The notes under the pieces: generated by a model | What the model was told of the DNA's origin: nothing | Databases searched by the model: none | The model's input: only the letters and a program-made list of their open reading frames with translations | Shown here: positions 53,041 through 64,000 of the stretch, in pieces | Position numbering within the stretch: the stretch's first letter is position 1 | How the letters are laid out: each line of letters begins with the position of its first letter | Program-made: the position numbers and the translations under genes | Assembly: GCA_045837725.1 (NCBI GenBank) | Contig: JBEWZL010000166.1 | Span: forward strand, 186,001 to 250,000 | Direction: 5' to 3' | DNA length: 64,000 nt | Source of the DNA: Vermamoeba vermiformis | Taxonomy: Eukaryota; Tubulinea; Echinamoebida

Positions 53041-53791
53041 CTAAAAATATAATAATTATTATTTATTATTTATTTTCGTTCAAAATTATTGAGCACGCGC
53101 TTAGATAGATAAATAATGCATAGTTAATTATTATTATTGGATATACAATTATTAATTTGTTGCTCGATACAATTTTCAATTTTTTCGCAGATTGATCGGT
53201 GCTTTAGTTTGTTATAATGATTGGCGTATTAATATGCAGCAAGGTAACAATGGTCGCAGATAGTTACCTTTATTTATTGAGGATTTGTGTTAGTGCGGAG
53301 TGAGGAACTCTAAAAAAACAATCGATGAAAGGAAGAAGAACCAAAACTTGACCGTCTTTTTTGCTTGCCAAATTTTGACAGTCAAAATTAAAGTTGCGAA
53401 ATTTGCCACCCAAAACCGATGAAACTAAGAAACATCCCTGAACTGCCTTTAACAACACCACGGAAGAGGACCTATAATAAGAAATTAGTTATAACATCTG
53501 TTACCAACGAGATGCTTTTAGATCTTTCTCTTCTTCGCAGTACACACAACGCAGGGACCTGCCTTCGGGCTGATGATAGTTGCGATTATACAAAGATCAA
53601 AAATTACGTTTATTTAAAAGTTTTCCGATTCATGTTGCACCCACTTAGTGGCACGTCAATAATTTCTCGCGTAACTTGTTTCTCTATGTCACTCGTGTCA
53701 ATCGCGATACGCAGAAAGAAAACACCACACTTCTTAGCCTACATTTCTTTAGTTCTCATATAAAAGGCATTTAATTAACAGACGAGTATCA
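53041..53791. other. Divergent intergenic region (P2 and PH-domain gene)
   Basis: About 750 bp. It contains TTTTGACAGTCAAAA at about 53374, a near-perfect palindrome similar to TTTTTGACGGTCAAA at 36918. An open frame at 53419-53763 (MKLRNIPELPLTTPRKRTYN) has no recognised feature. Untranslated exons of the P2 gene could lie here. Confidence 0.45.
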
Positions 53792-54476
53792 ATGGGAGAT
53801 CAAGGGTCACCTGTCATAAAAAAAACTATTATATCTTCTCCTTTAACCAATTCTCAAAATAATTCCACGCTTGGGTCGAGTGCAGGTAACGCGAAAATGA
53901 TTGATATCACATTTATTTGTCTAACGAAGTGGATCGTGAAATTTATTTTGTTATTTACCGCAAAATCACACTAATTATCGTGCTCACAGAACTCCCACCG
54001 CCACCACCTCCTTTGTCAAGCAGTCCCGTGCGCGAGGAAGTCAAAGCTACCCCCACCAGTGCCCCTGCTCCGATCAGCAAGGCGAAGAAGTCACAAATCA
54101 CCAAGACAGGCTACATGTTCAAAGAGGGCGGCAAGTACAAGACCTGGTGCGTACCGATAGAGTGCTAGTGTACCCGCTATGCATATATATACATTGCTGC
54201 GTTGCACTCGCGAACTGACAGCGCGTCACTGACAGGAAGCAACGACTGTTCGTGCTCGATGCCGGCAAAGTGATCTACTACGCAGTGCAGGGCGCGAAAC
54301 AAGACAAGAAGGGTGAAGTGGACATGAGTCAAGTCACTAAAGTAGAGCCCGCGATTGGTGCTAAGCGCGAGTTCTGCTTTGAACTGGTGACCGCTGATCG
54401 CGTGTGGAAGTTTGCCGCGAGTTCGTACGAAGAGATGACTGCCTGGGTGGACGCGTTTCGATCGTGGGTCAAGTAG
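53792..54476 (+). CDS. PH-domain protein
   Basis: Small phosphoinositide-binding-type adaptor of about 150-160 residues. Exon 1 is Ser/Asn-rich (MGDQGSPVIKKTIISSPLTN). Exon 2 starts with a polyproline run (LPPPPPPLSSSPVREEVK) and leads into the PH domain: KTGYMFKEGGKYKTWKQRLF with the usual W-x-x-R, VLDAGKVIYYAVQGAKQDKK, VDMSQVTKVEPAIG, CFELVTADRVWKFAASSYEE, ending MTAWVDAFRSWVK with the invariant Trp. The polyproline may bind SH3 or WW domains. Three exons. Specific lipid preference unknown. Confidence 0.85.
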
Positions 54477-54625
54477 TGGGCCTTGTAGTAGATAAAGGGG
54501 TGTTTTGTGTACTGGATTTATTCGTGGTCGTTGGCGAGATACATGTTACAGTACTCAGAGGGGTAGTATGTATAATCTATTGGGTGTAGGGTGTTCGGGA
54601 GAGTGGATCTGGATGTGGCTGAGAA

Positions 54626-55385
54626 TTATTGATTGTTGACTTTGTCCTGCAGCGACATAGTTACTAACTTGTGCAGTATAATATGATCGGAGATACATAC
54701 TTGATGGGACTTCAACAGCTTCTCAACAAAGTTTTCAATCTTCTCTCGTGGATGCAGTCCAATCATCGTGTCAATCACTTGTCCTCGTGCTGATGCGCAT
54801 CAATATGTGTTTCAATACGTTGAAGAATGAGAGTTACTTACAAAATGCGAATACAGCTGGAATAGCAGTTAAATTGAGGTGTTCAGCGGTGACTGGGTTG
54901 CTATCGACATCTAACTTGGCCATTTTAACTACTCCTTGACCTTTGTCTTCAACAGATTTCTCTAAAATAGGACCGAGTGTTCTACAAGGGCCACACCAGC
55001 TAATAACGAGATATTGTAAATGGGTTGGAATAAGAGGTCGGAAAATAATAATAATAAAAAATTGAAAATAATATTGCAAAATTAGTCGCCTATCACCAAG
55101 TACTTTAATAATGACAAATGTATTGCTGGTAGTAATGTTGCGTCTTGAAAATTATTTTTACCTTGCCCAGCAGTCCAAAACAACTGGATTCTTGTGTGAG
55201 GCTTCTACAACAAGCTGTTTCCAATTTTCATCAGTGACATCGAATGCAACTCCTGTATTGGCATTATCAGCTGTGTATTTAGAGGTTGAGAACAAGCTTT
55301 TGGAAGCTTGGAAGGAAAGAGATTTGGAGACGGAAGTGGATCTGGAGGATAATAAAGCTCGCGATTGACGAACAAGTGCTTGCAT
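54626..55385 (-). CDS. Mitochondrial thioredoxin
   Basis: Start MQALVRQSRALLSSRSTSVS is a Ser/Arg-rich presequence. The thioredoxin fold follows: VAFDVTDENWKQLVVEAS, NPVVLDCWASWCGPCR with the CGPC active site formed across an intron, LGPILEKSVEDKGQGVVKMA, KLDVDSNPVTAEHLNLTAIP with the cis-Pro, and VIDTMIGLHPREKIENFVEK. It ends QDKVNNQ. Four exons. A mitochondrial Trx2 role in peroxiredoxin reduction is inferred from the presequence. Confidence 0.92.
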
Positions 55386-55669
55386 AGTTGTGCTTGATTG
55401 TTTGTAGCGCGGACAATTGAGCTTGAGAAGAGTGATGAAAAATGACTTCACCGGCGCACGTGATTGAGCACGTGACTGCGCAGTACAATACCGAGCAGCT
55501 AAATATGCACGAATTGGAGCAGCATGCAAAAGTAGCGTTCAATTCAACGTGCAGCGGTTATTTATTTGTTTTTACAAGGGAATGTTGAACCGATGCAACA
55601 AATTCAAAAATGTGCGGTCACCGAGACAATAGAGTGTTATTAATTACAAGAATTCGCGGCAAGGGTGAA

Positions 55670-57434
55670 TTAATAGAAGTGGGGTTGGGGAGGTGGTCTG
55701 GCACCAGGTTGATGAGGAGGGGGAGGTGGGCGGGGTTGATGGTGATGCGGGGGAGGGGGAGGTCTGTGCGGGGGCGGGGCGTGCGGGGGTTGTGGCGGAC
55801 GATGCGCAGTGTGTGGCGGATTGGGGGGCCGTGACTGATGGTGCGGTGGTGGAGGAGGTCTGGTGCTGTGGTGTGCCGTGCCATTGCCGTTGTGATGCGA
55901 TGACAGGTGTGACGTCACGTGACTGGGCAAGTGACTGACAGGGACGTATTGACCGCCCTCCACTTTCTGCCGCTTGTTCGCTCTGTTGTCCTCGGGGTAG
56001 TGTCGCGTGTGTGCAGGAGGAGGGTGTGCGTTGTGATAGGGCGGATGTGCAGTGTGTCCGTTGTTGTGACTGTACGGCGCGTGATTGGTGTTGTTGTGCG
56101 GGTGATGGGGCCCGACAGGACCAGGACCAGTGCGTGCTGGCAGCTGTTGTTTCCTCTTGCGCGCAGTGAACTCGTGACTGGACGGGTACTTGGGCAGCTC
56201 TGACGGGTCACACGGCATGGGCTCGGACCAAAAATAGTCGCTGTCCAGTGCCTGCGAGCACGTGATGCGCTTCTTGGGATCGAGCGTGAGCATGCGCGAG
56301 ATGAGATCGAGGGCCTTGGTGTCAAAGTTGCTGAACACTTCGCGCAGTCGTGGTCGGTAGCTCTTGGCAGGACAGAACTTGTCGTACCACACCAAGTTCT
56401 TGGCGTCGCTCCAGTTCTCTTCAGTCGGTGAGCCACACAGGCGGAAGATGAGATCGAGCTGATCCAGTTCAGTCTTGCCGGGGAATATCGGCTTCTTATA
56501 GAGCAGTTCCGCCATAATGCAGCCCACGCTCCACATGTCCACTGCAGGGCCGTAAGAGTTGGCACCGAGCAGCAGTTCAGGCGGGCGGTACCAGAGCGTG
56601 ATGACGTTGTTGGTGTAGTTGCCGCCCTTGGAACTGACGGGCCGCGCGAGTCCAAAGTCCGCGAGCTTGAGCACACCTTGGTTGTTGATCAGCAAGTTCG
56701 AGGCCTTGATGTCGCGGTGCAGCACGTTGTTGCTGTGCAGATAGTGCAGACCTTCGAGCAGCTGCTTCATGTAGCACTTGATGTGCTCGGGCTTGAACCA
56801 CTGCGCATTGGGGGCTTTGAGTGTCGGCGAGTCCAACAGCCCTGCTAGATCGTGATCCATAAACTCGAACACGAGGTAGATGCTGCCCTTCTTCACTGGA
56901 TCTCCTTCTGTACCTGCACGCGCGCGTTAGAATACTTATACTATTACACCGGAACTCGAGAATAAGAATTACAAAGCGCTAATCTGCTTTTGAAAGAAAA
57001 TTCTTACCTTTTGACGTGACGATTTCTTTGAGCTTTATTATATTCTTATGATTCAACTCTTTCAATATTTTTATTTCTCTGATGGCTGTAATTGGGAACT
57101 GCACAGAGAATAACAAATTACCAAAATGAGCATAAAAAAGCGTGAGTGATCCAATCTAACTTACACCGTCTTTCTCATTTTCCATTCGAATTCTTTTGAG
57201 TGCTACTATCTCATTTGTTATTTTACATCGAGCTTTGTACACTTGTCTACGGAGGCAAAGTATTATTTATTAAATTTTATTATTCTGGATGGAAAATTTT
57301 AAAATAATGACGAGGCAATCAAATAATTACCCATAAGTTCCTTCTCCAATTTGTTCTATTTTTTCATATATATCTACAGTGCGTGTGCCCCATTCAGGAT
57401 CTTGATTATCTTTATTATTGTTTGTGGACTGCAT
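55670..57434 (-). CDS. CDK12/13-like (Ctk1/CDK9 group) cyclin-dependent kinase
   Basis: Transcriptional CDK expected to phosphorylate the RNA polymerase II C-terminal domain. Start [20 protein letters not shown]. Kinase motifs: IGEGTYG (Gly loop), [20 protein letters not shown] then IREIKIL (PITAIRE cyclin helix), [76 protein letters not shown] and MDHDL agree best with CDK12/13/Ctk1; CDK9 is the alternative. The C-terminal tail (55670-56150) is low-complexity His/Pro-rich with [17 protein letters not shown] runs, likely disordered. About four exons, the last very long. Confidence 0.9.
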
Positions 57435-57651
57435 CTCTTCTTGCAAATCTCTTGGCTTAATAAATCATTGCTGAAAAAGAATACGAACTACAATAATAAA
57501 CGAGATACCAATATCAATCTAAATACAAGTGTCTGGTCTATTGTGTAACCGTGTTCTTCTCGAGTTCAAAAATTGTCCGCTCTCCAACATGCCTAATTAG
57601 GACCGCAAAAATAAAATTGATAAATCACCGCACTCCATCGACTAGGGAACA

Positions 57652-59298
57652 CTATTTACGTCTCAACAACACGAGTAACATGTCATTGACATTGGTGCCA
57701 GTGTGTCCGACTTCCAATGCATCGCCCAGGGCGTGAAACACGTGATAGGAGTCGTTCTGCTCCAAGCGATCACGTGCGTTCAATTGCTGTTCATGAATGC
57801 GCGCCACACTGCTCGCATCGATCACGGCACCCATCGCGGGGGAGTTGCCTTCAATGCCGTCGAAGGCTGCCGAGATGACTGTCCAGTCCCAGTGCTGCTG
57901 CCATTCATGAACCGAGTCACGTGACTGCAGACCCATGCCACCATCGACCAGGGCTGCGAGTAGGAGCTCTTGATTGCGACCTCCGCGGCCCTTGCCCTTC
58001 ACTGTCACCGTGCACTCGCCAGTACACAGCAGTGCCACCAGCTGATCCGTGTCTCGGAGCTCTCGTCCGAGCGAGTGCAGTGCGGGACACTGACCAGGGC
58101 CTATCAATTCACCGCGCAGCTGTCCAGCAATCATGTGCGCGAGTGACTGGCCCACATCACGTGCTTCACCCTTCATGCTGCGCGTCACCACTGTCACGTG
58201 CTGCACGCCTGACTCGCGCAACAGTTGTGACACGGCAAGTTCGGCGGTGAGTGCGCTGCCAATCACGTGATTGGTCACGTGCTCGAACAGTGCCGCACCG
58301 GGCTTGGGAGTCTCGTGCACCTCACCAGCCACACCGCGCTGCACGTGCTGCAACACTGCGGGGGGCACTTGTTCGCCGCGCTGCTGAATTCGTTCGTGAA
58401 GGACGCGCATGGCCTAGTGACAGGTGTCAAACAGTGCTCGGCAAGGAGCATCACGTGACTTACATCCTGGTAGGTGGAGGTGTCAGGCACCGTGGGTCCT
58501 GAGGCAATTACATCGAGCGGATCTCCAATCACATCGCTGAGCACGAGACTGATCAGCACCGAGTCATGCGATTCACCTGTTGCGGTCAGAGGACATTGCC
58601 ATATTAGGTGATGACGTTACCTTCGATCACGTGACGCGCGAGTTGTCCGCCTTTGACGGCAGAGAGGTGTTTGCGCACGGCATTGAGCTCGGTGATGTCC
58701 GCGCCAGACTTGAGCAGCAGGCCATTGATCGTCTGCAGCTCGTGCAGTGTGAGCGGGGCTTGGGGCAATTCGAACAGACTCGAGCCACCGCCACTCATCA
58801 ATACCACCACTGCGCGGGGGTGATCCGAGGCTGTTTCGCTGCTCGGGGTTAGGAATATGGAGTGTAGTTATTAGGTATAGCTTACTTAATGATACGAAGC
58901 TGTTCTAATGTGCCATCAATGGTGCTTTGATCTAAAATTGGATGTGCTGCGAAATTGATTTTAATATTGATGTTGCTATTCGGTCCCCCAAACTGATTGG
59001 GATGTGATTGACCCTTAGGTATATTAATTGCACCATATAAATTATATTTGTCGTTGCTGCGATTCGCTGCATCAATAAGGCCTTGACACATCTCCGCTGT
59101 CGCTTTGCCCGCACCAAGTACGACAACGCGTCTATCGGCACCGAGGGGATAGCGCAGCGTCGGTCCACCATTGGGTGCGTGGATCAGGATGTGATTGTCT
59201 TGAAAGGCGACGTGTTTCTGCACCAATTCACGCGGATTCACTGCGCGAATGCCGTGCATTATAGCCTTCTTAGCGAGCTCTTTGATTATAGCGCTCAT
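57652..59298 (-). CDS. GLYCTK: Glycerate 2-kinase (GLYCTK type)
   Basis: MOFRL-family kinase that phosphorylates D-glycerate in serine and fructose metabolism. Start MSAIIKELAKKAIMHGIRAV. Conserved: VVVLGAGKATAEMCQGL, VVVLMSGGGSSLFELPQ, GADITELNAVRKHLSAVKGG, VLSDVIGDPLDVIASGPTVP, CTGECTVTVKGKGRGGRNQE and FDGIEGNSPAMGAVID (family TDGxDGPTDAAGA, slightly divergent). It ends TGTNVNDMLLVLLRRK. Four exons, about 490 residues. CACGTG-containing words are frequent in this gene. Confidence 0.92.
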
Positions 59299-59524
59299 TA
59301 TGTGGTATTGTTATTATAGCGACTGCAGGACTGATTGCACAAATTGCAAATCAACGAAGAGTTCTCTTGCCTAATTAGGAAATGACCGCAAGCGTAATTG
59401 ATAATGCGATGGTTATTTAAATGACAGTGCGTGACTGCAAATATGTACAATAAATACATGGACCCCTCAACACTTGAAGGTCCTTTAACTCGTTACAAAT
59501 GAACCAGATCCAACTCAGCGGCGC

Positions 59525-61434
59525 TCAATCGTCCAAGTCCACATCAGTTCTGAAGCTGATCTTGATCTCGCCATCATCCTGCGCCTTGGCTCGTCTGCGC
59601 GCCTCTTCGTCCTCATCGGGCACATTGAACTGCTGCATGGCGAGTGCTGCGAGATCAATGCGCGCTGGCCAGTACGCGAAGGTGAGCACGTGTATGTAGA
59701 GATTGAACAGCGCGAGGAAGGCGAGGAACTGCGCGGCATTGTTGGTCTGTGGTCCGACATAGCCGAACACGACGCCAATGATGGTGGCAATCAAGATGAG
59801 CACGGTGAATGTGGCCAGGAAGGTGAGGCGGAGGGCAATGTCCTTGTCGGGATCAATGTACGCGAGTGTGGTGACAATGGTGCGCGTGAGGGAGGGCGTG
59901 ACAGCGGAGTGGGGCGTGGAGGGTGGCGTGGACTCGGGGGCCACCTGTTTGACGGACTCTTTGAGCGCACTGCCCGCTTTGATGATCAGGAACAAGAGCC
60001 AGCACACATAGGCCAGCACCACCAGCAACATCACCACGTACATGACCTGAACGGTGACACGTGTCAATCGCTGCACTGCAAGCAAGGGGTCCACTTACCA
60101 AGTAGCCCGGTATCTCGTTGAGCGCACTGCCTGGATCGTCACTCGTGTACAGTCTGACGGAGATTAGTGCGTGACAGGTGTGACATGTCATCATCATGCA
60201 TGACACGTGTCAATGGTACGTACTGCGTCCAGGTGTAGATGGCGATGGCCAGTATCCAAAACACGAGCATGAGCGCCACTTTGGGTGCGTAAAATCGCTT
60301 GTAGCTGCGCGCGAGGGGCGTCTTCTTTCTGAACGCATCGAACATGACGAGCCAGAACAGCAGCAACAGGAACAAGAAGCTGCTCAGCAAGAACTGATTC
60401 AAGAACACTGGGAACCAGCCACTCATCAGCACGGACAGCGCGTAGAACGGATCTGAGGCAAGAGTGTTAGTACGATGTGCTGACACGTGTCAAACAGCGA
60501 GCAGCACGCACTGTTGTAGGCCAGCAGACCGAGCAGCAGCGCACCAATCCAGCGCTGTTCAATGGCCCAATCTCCCCAGCGATGTCCTGTCATCTTGCGC
60601 GCGTAGATGACGAGCCAGGCCGCGGTGACGAGCAAGAACACGAATCTGAACCACAGCTCGAACACGGTGTACGCCTCATTCACCGCGCTGAAGGTGAAGC
60701 GACAGTCGCGCAGCTGTGCACTCTCGGGGAATGCGAGCACGTGCAGCTGAATGCGATAGGCCCAGTGCGCGAGGTGCTTGGAGTGCAGCAGCGTGACGTC
60801 ATCGCACCACTCGCTGCCCAGCTCACAGGTCACGTGACGACTGTGCGGCGTGGTGCTCGCACTCAACACTTGCCACGCACTGCCCTCGCTCTCTTGCGCG
60901 TAGATGGTCTGGTGGAAAGTGATGCTCGTGTCCACATCTGTCACGTGTCACTTGTCGTTCACTGAAAAGTCCAGTTGCGGCAGTTACGTACCGACAGTCT
61001 TCCAGTGTTTGAATGACGCGATCAAATAGAGCTCTTGATTGAATTTAGAGAGGCCTGTCACTGATCCCTCCCATAATGACCCGTTCTAATGCGTGTTAGA
61101 CCAGATCCGGGTAATTGAATTTTACTTGAATTTATTACCTGTGCCCATTGCAGTCCCGGAGTTGGGTTTTCCACTTCGGCCGATATAAACACATCGGGGC
61201 CTAGTGATGAATATTTTTGTTGATTTTTTGTCAATTTTCTGTTTTTGTTTAAATTAAATTACCTGCCGCGCCGATAATAATTGAAATGATGAATAACACG
61301 GAGAACACTACAAACATCAGCAAGAAGGTCCTCTTACTGAGATTGTGCAGGTTCATCCTCATTCGCATAATTCTAAATTGCAAGCGAGTTAGCTCTGTGA
61401 ATGTAGTGCAGCGCGGCACTTACGAGTTCTCCAT
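59525..61434 (-). CDS. TMEM181: TMEM181 family (GOST-type) membrane protein
   Basis: Seven-helix protein of the Wntless/GOST superfamily. Exon 1 is only MEN plus two bases of Ser; exon 2 has RMRMNLHNLSKRTFLLMFVV, helix 1. A luminal domain follows (TFHQTIYAQESEGSAWQVLS, HVLAFPESAQLRDCRFTFSA). The strongest match to animal TMEM181 is EQRWIGALLLGLLAYN then DPFYALSVLMSGWFPVFLNQ (human EQKWIGVLLPLLLLYNDPFF). Later helices include LPEY-region YVVMLLVVLAYVCWLLFLII and FLAFLALFNLYIHVLTFAYW. The acidic tail RTDVDLDD is cytosolic. Three introns carry TGACACGTGTCA. Cargo or signalling role unknown. Confidence 0.88.
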
Positions 61435-61616
61435 TGCTTGAATAGATGACCTAAGAGGGCAGTTAAATTATCAAGTTGTTAGTGTGCGTATCATATGCCA
61501 CGCTGTTGTGCACGCAGTTGTCGAGCTAATGCAGTTCTGCGCTATTTCTCACACCCAACAAGACCGAGCGCAACAACACAGCTCCGATTGTACCACCACT
61601 CTATTGTCAGTTAAAT

Positions 61617-63903
61617 ATGGCTCAACCACCCATTGCACCCCCTCCTGGATTCGATGCTCCTCCTCCTGGACTCGATCGACCTCAAGATCTTGATCTCAAG
61701 TCAATTCAACAACTTGGCAACAAAATATTAGCCAAATCCAACGAAACAACTCTCAGCGATGATAACAAGCATAATAATAACGCTGTAGTGTCTGAGGACA
61801 GCAACGAGAAGAAAGAAAAATTAGAGAACGCATCTGTTAAAAACCAGAACGAGAGAAACACTAATAAACGGCGTGGTAGAGGCACCAATCAACCGCGCAA
61901 TCAAGGCGATCGTCATGCTAACAACGCACATTCTCACACCGAGGAGCATAAACCGCATTCAAAGAATCCTGGCCGAGGTCGTGGCCAACAGCGCGGAGAA
62001 CAATCATCGCGCGGCCGAGGTGCCAATAATACACAGAGTACTAATGCACCTGCTGCTGGCAAGAAATTGAAGAACATTTCAGATTTCAACAGTGCTCGAT
62101 CAGACACCAAAGCAGCAGCGGAGAAGCAAGAAGAGCTCACGAGCACCACTGTCCCCAGCGAGGACGCAGCAGACGACAGCGATGCCGTGTACTGCTTGAC
62201 GTGCTGCGAGCCCATTGCCTTCTTCGCACTCGGACCGTGCAATCACCGCGATCTGTGCGACAAGTGCTCGCTGCGCATGCGCGAGTGCTACAAGGACAAC
62301 ACGTGTCCGCTGTGCAAGAACGCGATTGAACAGGTGCTGTACACGCGCGACACGAGCAAGAAGTACGAGGAGTACGATGTGAAGCAGATGTGGTACGACG
62401 ACCTGTTGAAGGCGTACTTTGAAGACGAGGCACACTACACCAAGACACTGACGCTGTGGGACTTTGTGTGTCCCGTGTGTCGCGAGCACAAGAGCAAGTT
62501 CAACGGCCTGTTCGCGCTGCAGAAGCACATCAAGAGCGCGCACGAGCTGTACTACTGCGAGGTGTGTTTGAAGTACCGCAAAGTGTTCCTGCACGAACAG
62601 AAGCTCTATTCCAAGCAAGAGCTGCCCAAGCACAAGCGCGAGGGTGACAGCGAACTCAAGCTCAAGCCGCACTCGTGGTGCGAGTACTGCAAGCAATATC
62701 TGTTCGGCGAGGACGAGCTGTTCTACCACTGTCACGACAAGCACGAGACGTGTTTCTTGTGCGAGGGCAAGGGCATTCGCTGGCAGTACTTCCGCAACTA
62801 CGATCACCTCGAGCGACACTTTGACGCGCGGCACCACCTCTGTCACGATCAGGAGTGTCTCGCGCGCAAATTCGTGGTGTTCGACTCGCCGATTGAACTG
62901 CAGGCCCATCGCATCAGCGTGCACGGCAAGCAGATGAGCAAGCAGGAGCTGTTGCAGGCCAAGACACTGCAGGTCAATTGGAATGCCGGCACGAACACCA
63001 ATCAGAGCTCCGGGGCCAGTGCCGACGAGGGCTACGTGATGCACTTGAAGTTCGATGTCGGGGATGGTGCGCCGTCACCGAATGCCATCAAGTCCGCACT
63101 CGCCAGCAACGAGGCACCCAACAACAACAACAACAATAACAATAATAATAGTGACGGCAATGTGGCTGCCAATCTGTCGCGTGATGAGATTGCCAAGTAA
63201 GTACATACGAGCCATATATCACTGACACTCGATTGACACGTGTCACAGACGCAACAAGGCCGTCATCTCCGCCATGAAAGCCTATTTAGGCAATGAGGCC
63301 AAATTCACGCAGTTCCGCAATGTTTCGGCGCAGTTCCGACAGCGTCAACTGAGCACCGATCAGTACTGGCAAGAATTCATTTCCATATTTGGCAAAGACC
63401 CAACCGGCCTCGATCTCTTTGAAGCCCTGACTGAACTGTTGCCCGACACTGACGCAGACCTCCGTGCGACACTTTTGACACTTGTCGCGACTGCTCGTCT
63501 CGACCAGGGCCCGTCACGTGTGGACTCGCGCCAATTTCCTTCTTTGGCAGGCAATGCACGTGACGCACAACAAGTCTCGCTGTCAGCTAATTATAGCACA
63601 CTGCTGCGTCCCTCGGCACCCCCCTCGCGCGAAGAATTCCCCGCCCTGGCCCCGTCCCGTGCAGCGAGTGCCAGCACACGTGGCAGTGCCCTGCACCAAC
63701 ACCAGTACTTCCAGCAACACCCCTCGCTGCTGCCCAACTTCTACGCGCCCAGGAGTGCTGGCAACGCACCGAACTCTGCCGCGCAGCAATCCAACAATAA
63801 TCCCGCTGGCACCAATGCCGCGGTGAATAATCCCGCTCCAGCCAATCAGCAGCAAGGTGGCAAGAAGAAGAAGAAACAAGTGCAAGTGCTCAGCTGGGGA
63901 TAG
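61617..63903 (+). CDS. ZNF598: E3 ubiquitin ligase ZNF598/Hel2
   Basis: Sensor of collided ribosomes that ubiquitinates small-subunit proteins. Start MAQPPIAPPPGFDAPPPGLD. A basic Arg/Gly-rich stretch (RRGRGTNQPRNQ) is followed by the RING: CLTCCEPIAFFALGPCNHRD, CDKCSLRMRECYKDNTCPLC. Then come C2H2-type fingers: CPVCREHKSKFNGLFALQKH, CEYCKQYLFGEDELFYHCHD and CFLCEGKGIRWQYFRNYDHL. An Asn homopolymer lies near 63118-63150. Exon 2 (63249-63903) has YLGNEAKFTQFRNVSAQFRQ and repeated QFPSLAG/EEFPALAPS motifs typical of the family. It ends KKKKKQVQVLSWG. The single intron contains TGACACGTGTCA. Confidence 0.95.
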
Positions 63904-64000
63904 GACTGCTGCACATGGCATTGTAATATAGTAAATCTCGTCCTATCGATCTGTAGTGCTGCTGTTCGATCACGTGATTGGCTTGAGAGTCCAAATATGG

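Larger units (their letters stand above)
16343..63245. repeat. Dispersed 12-bp palindrome TGACACGTGTCA (22 perfect copies)
   Basis: Perfect copies begin at 16343, 19427, 19810, 20316, 20986, 22849, 23199, 26448, 26615, 27103, 27481, 29295, 33132, 39041, 41714, 49314, 49497, 49736, 60055, 60201, 60481 and 63234. Seventeen are in introns, three in exons (27103, 33132, 49736) and two in 3' flanks (27481, 41714). Related forms with GG, CC or GC in place of the central CG occur at about 20714, 20906, 27149, 27257, 42070, 44571, 49351 and 58421. None was found in 1-16342. A random 64-kb sequence should hold far less than one copy. Confidence 0.9.

Noticed and set aside
53419-53763. ORF of 114 codons in the P2/PH intergenic region
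   Set aside because: No recognised motif, no splice link to neighbours and mixed composition; kept only as a note.
1-64000. tRNA, rRNA or CRISPR loci
   Set aside because: No A/B-box-bearing cloverleaf, rRNA core or spaced repeat array was found by reading both strands.

Overview
The window is nuclear DNA of a compact, intron-rich eukaryote. Most genes are split by short GT-AG introns, many only about 43-60 nt. Genes alternate strands freely and often lie head-to-head or tail-to-tail with less than 300 bp between them. I count 34 protein-coding genes and see no rRNA, tRNA, CRISPR, operon or virus-like element. The gene set (UFM1 conjugation, FIBP, BAG6, BCL7, TMEM181, SERINC, a PAK kinase, heterotrimeric G-alpha, AASDHPPT, a CDK12/13-type kinase) suits a unicellular member of Amorphea (amoebozoan or unicellular relative of animals/fungi). 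The species cannot be named from sequence alone.

Layout. 1-16.6 kb: a T4-Rnl1-like RNA ligase cut by the window edge, a PQ-loop transporter, a dienelactone hydrolase, a membrane-anchored alkaline phosphatase, a BCL7-like chromatin protein, a 1,668-residue TIG-ankyrin-(EQW repeats)-CRIB-STE20 kinase fusion, and a divergent G-alpha. 16.7-24 kb: mitochondrial rRNA methyltransferase MRM1, DGAT1, phosphopantetheinyl transferase AASDHPPT, aromatic amino acid decarboxylase. 24-38 kb: a small unknown gene, F-box/MORN protein, STN1-like OB protein, SERINC, ASF1, BAG6, COX16, a secreted ependymin-like protein, FIBP, and a coiled-coil protein with a KEN box. 38-47 kb: ESF1, PIGL, ATG16, UFC1, mitochondrial EF-Ts, USE1. 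47.0-48.8 kb: a gene-poor stretch unlike its surroundings. 48.8-64 kb: mitochondrial Asp-tRNA synthetase, an unknown protein carrying nine identical LTNQE repeats, ribosomal P2, a PH-domain protein, mitochondrial thioredoxin, a CDK12/13-like kinase, glycerate kinase, TMEM181, ZNF598.

No single pathway unites the window, but themes recur. Mitochondrial function: MRM1, COX16, EF-Ts, DARS2, thioredoxin. Secretory/ER and membrane work: DGAT1, PIGL, USE1, SERINC, BAG6, UFC1, TMEM181. Ribosome biogenesis and quality control: ESF1, P2, ZNF598. Chromatin and cell cycle: ASF1, BCL7, STN1, the KEN-box protein.

The two most unusual observations are the TIG-ankyrin-PAK fusion kinase, read through one uninterrupted 3.6 kb exon, and a 12-bp palindrome TGACACGTGTCA with 22 perfect copies, 17 of them in introns, all between 16.3 and 63.3 kb. 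Other items of note are a one-base frame break in ATG16, a recurrent extended 3' splice-site motif, a GC-AG intron, and several perfect coding tandem repeats.
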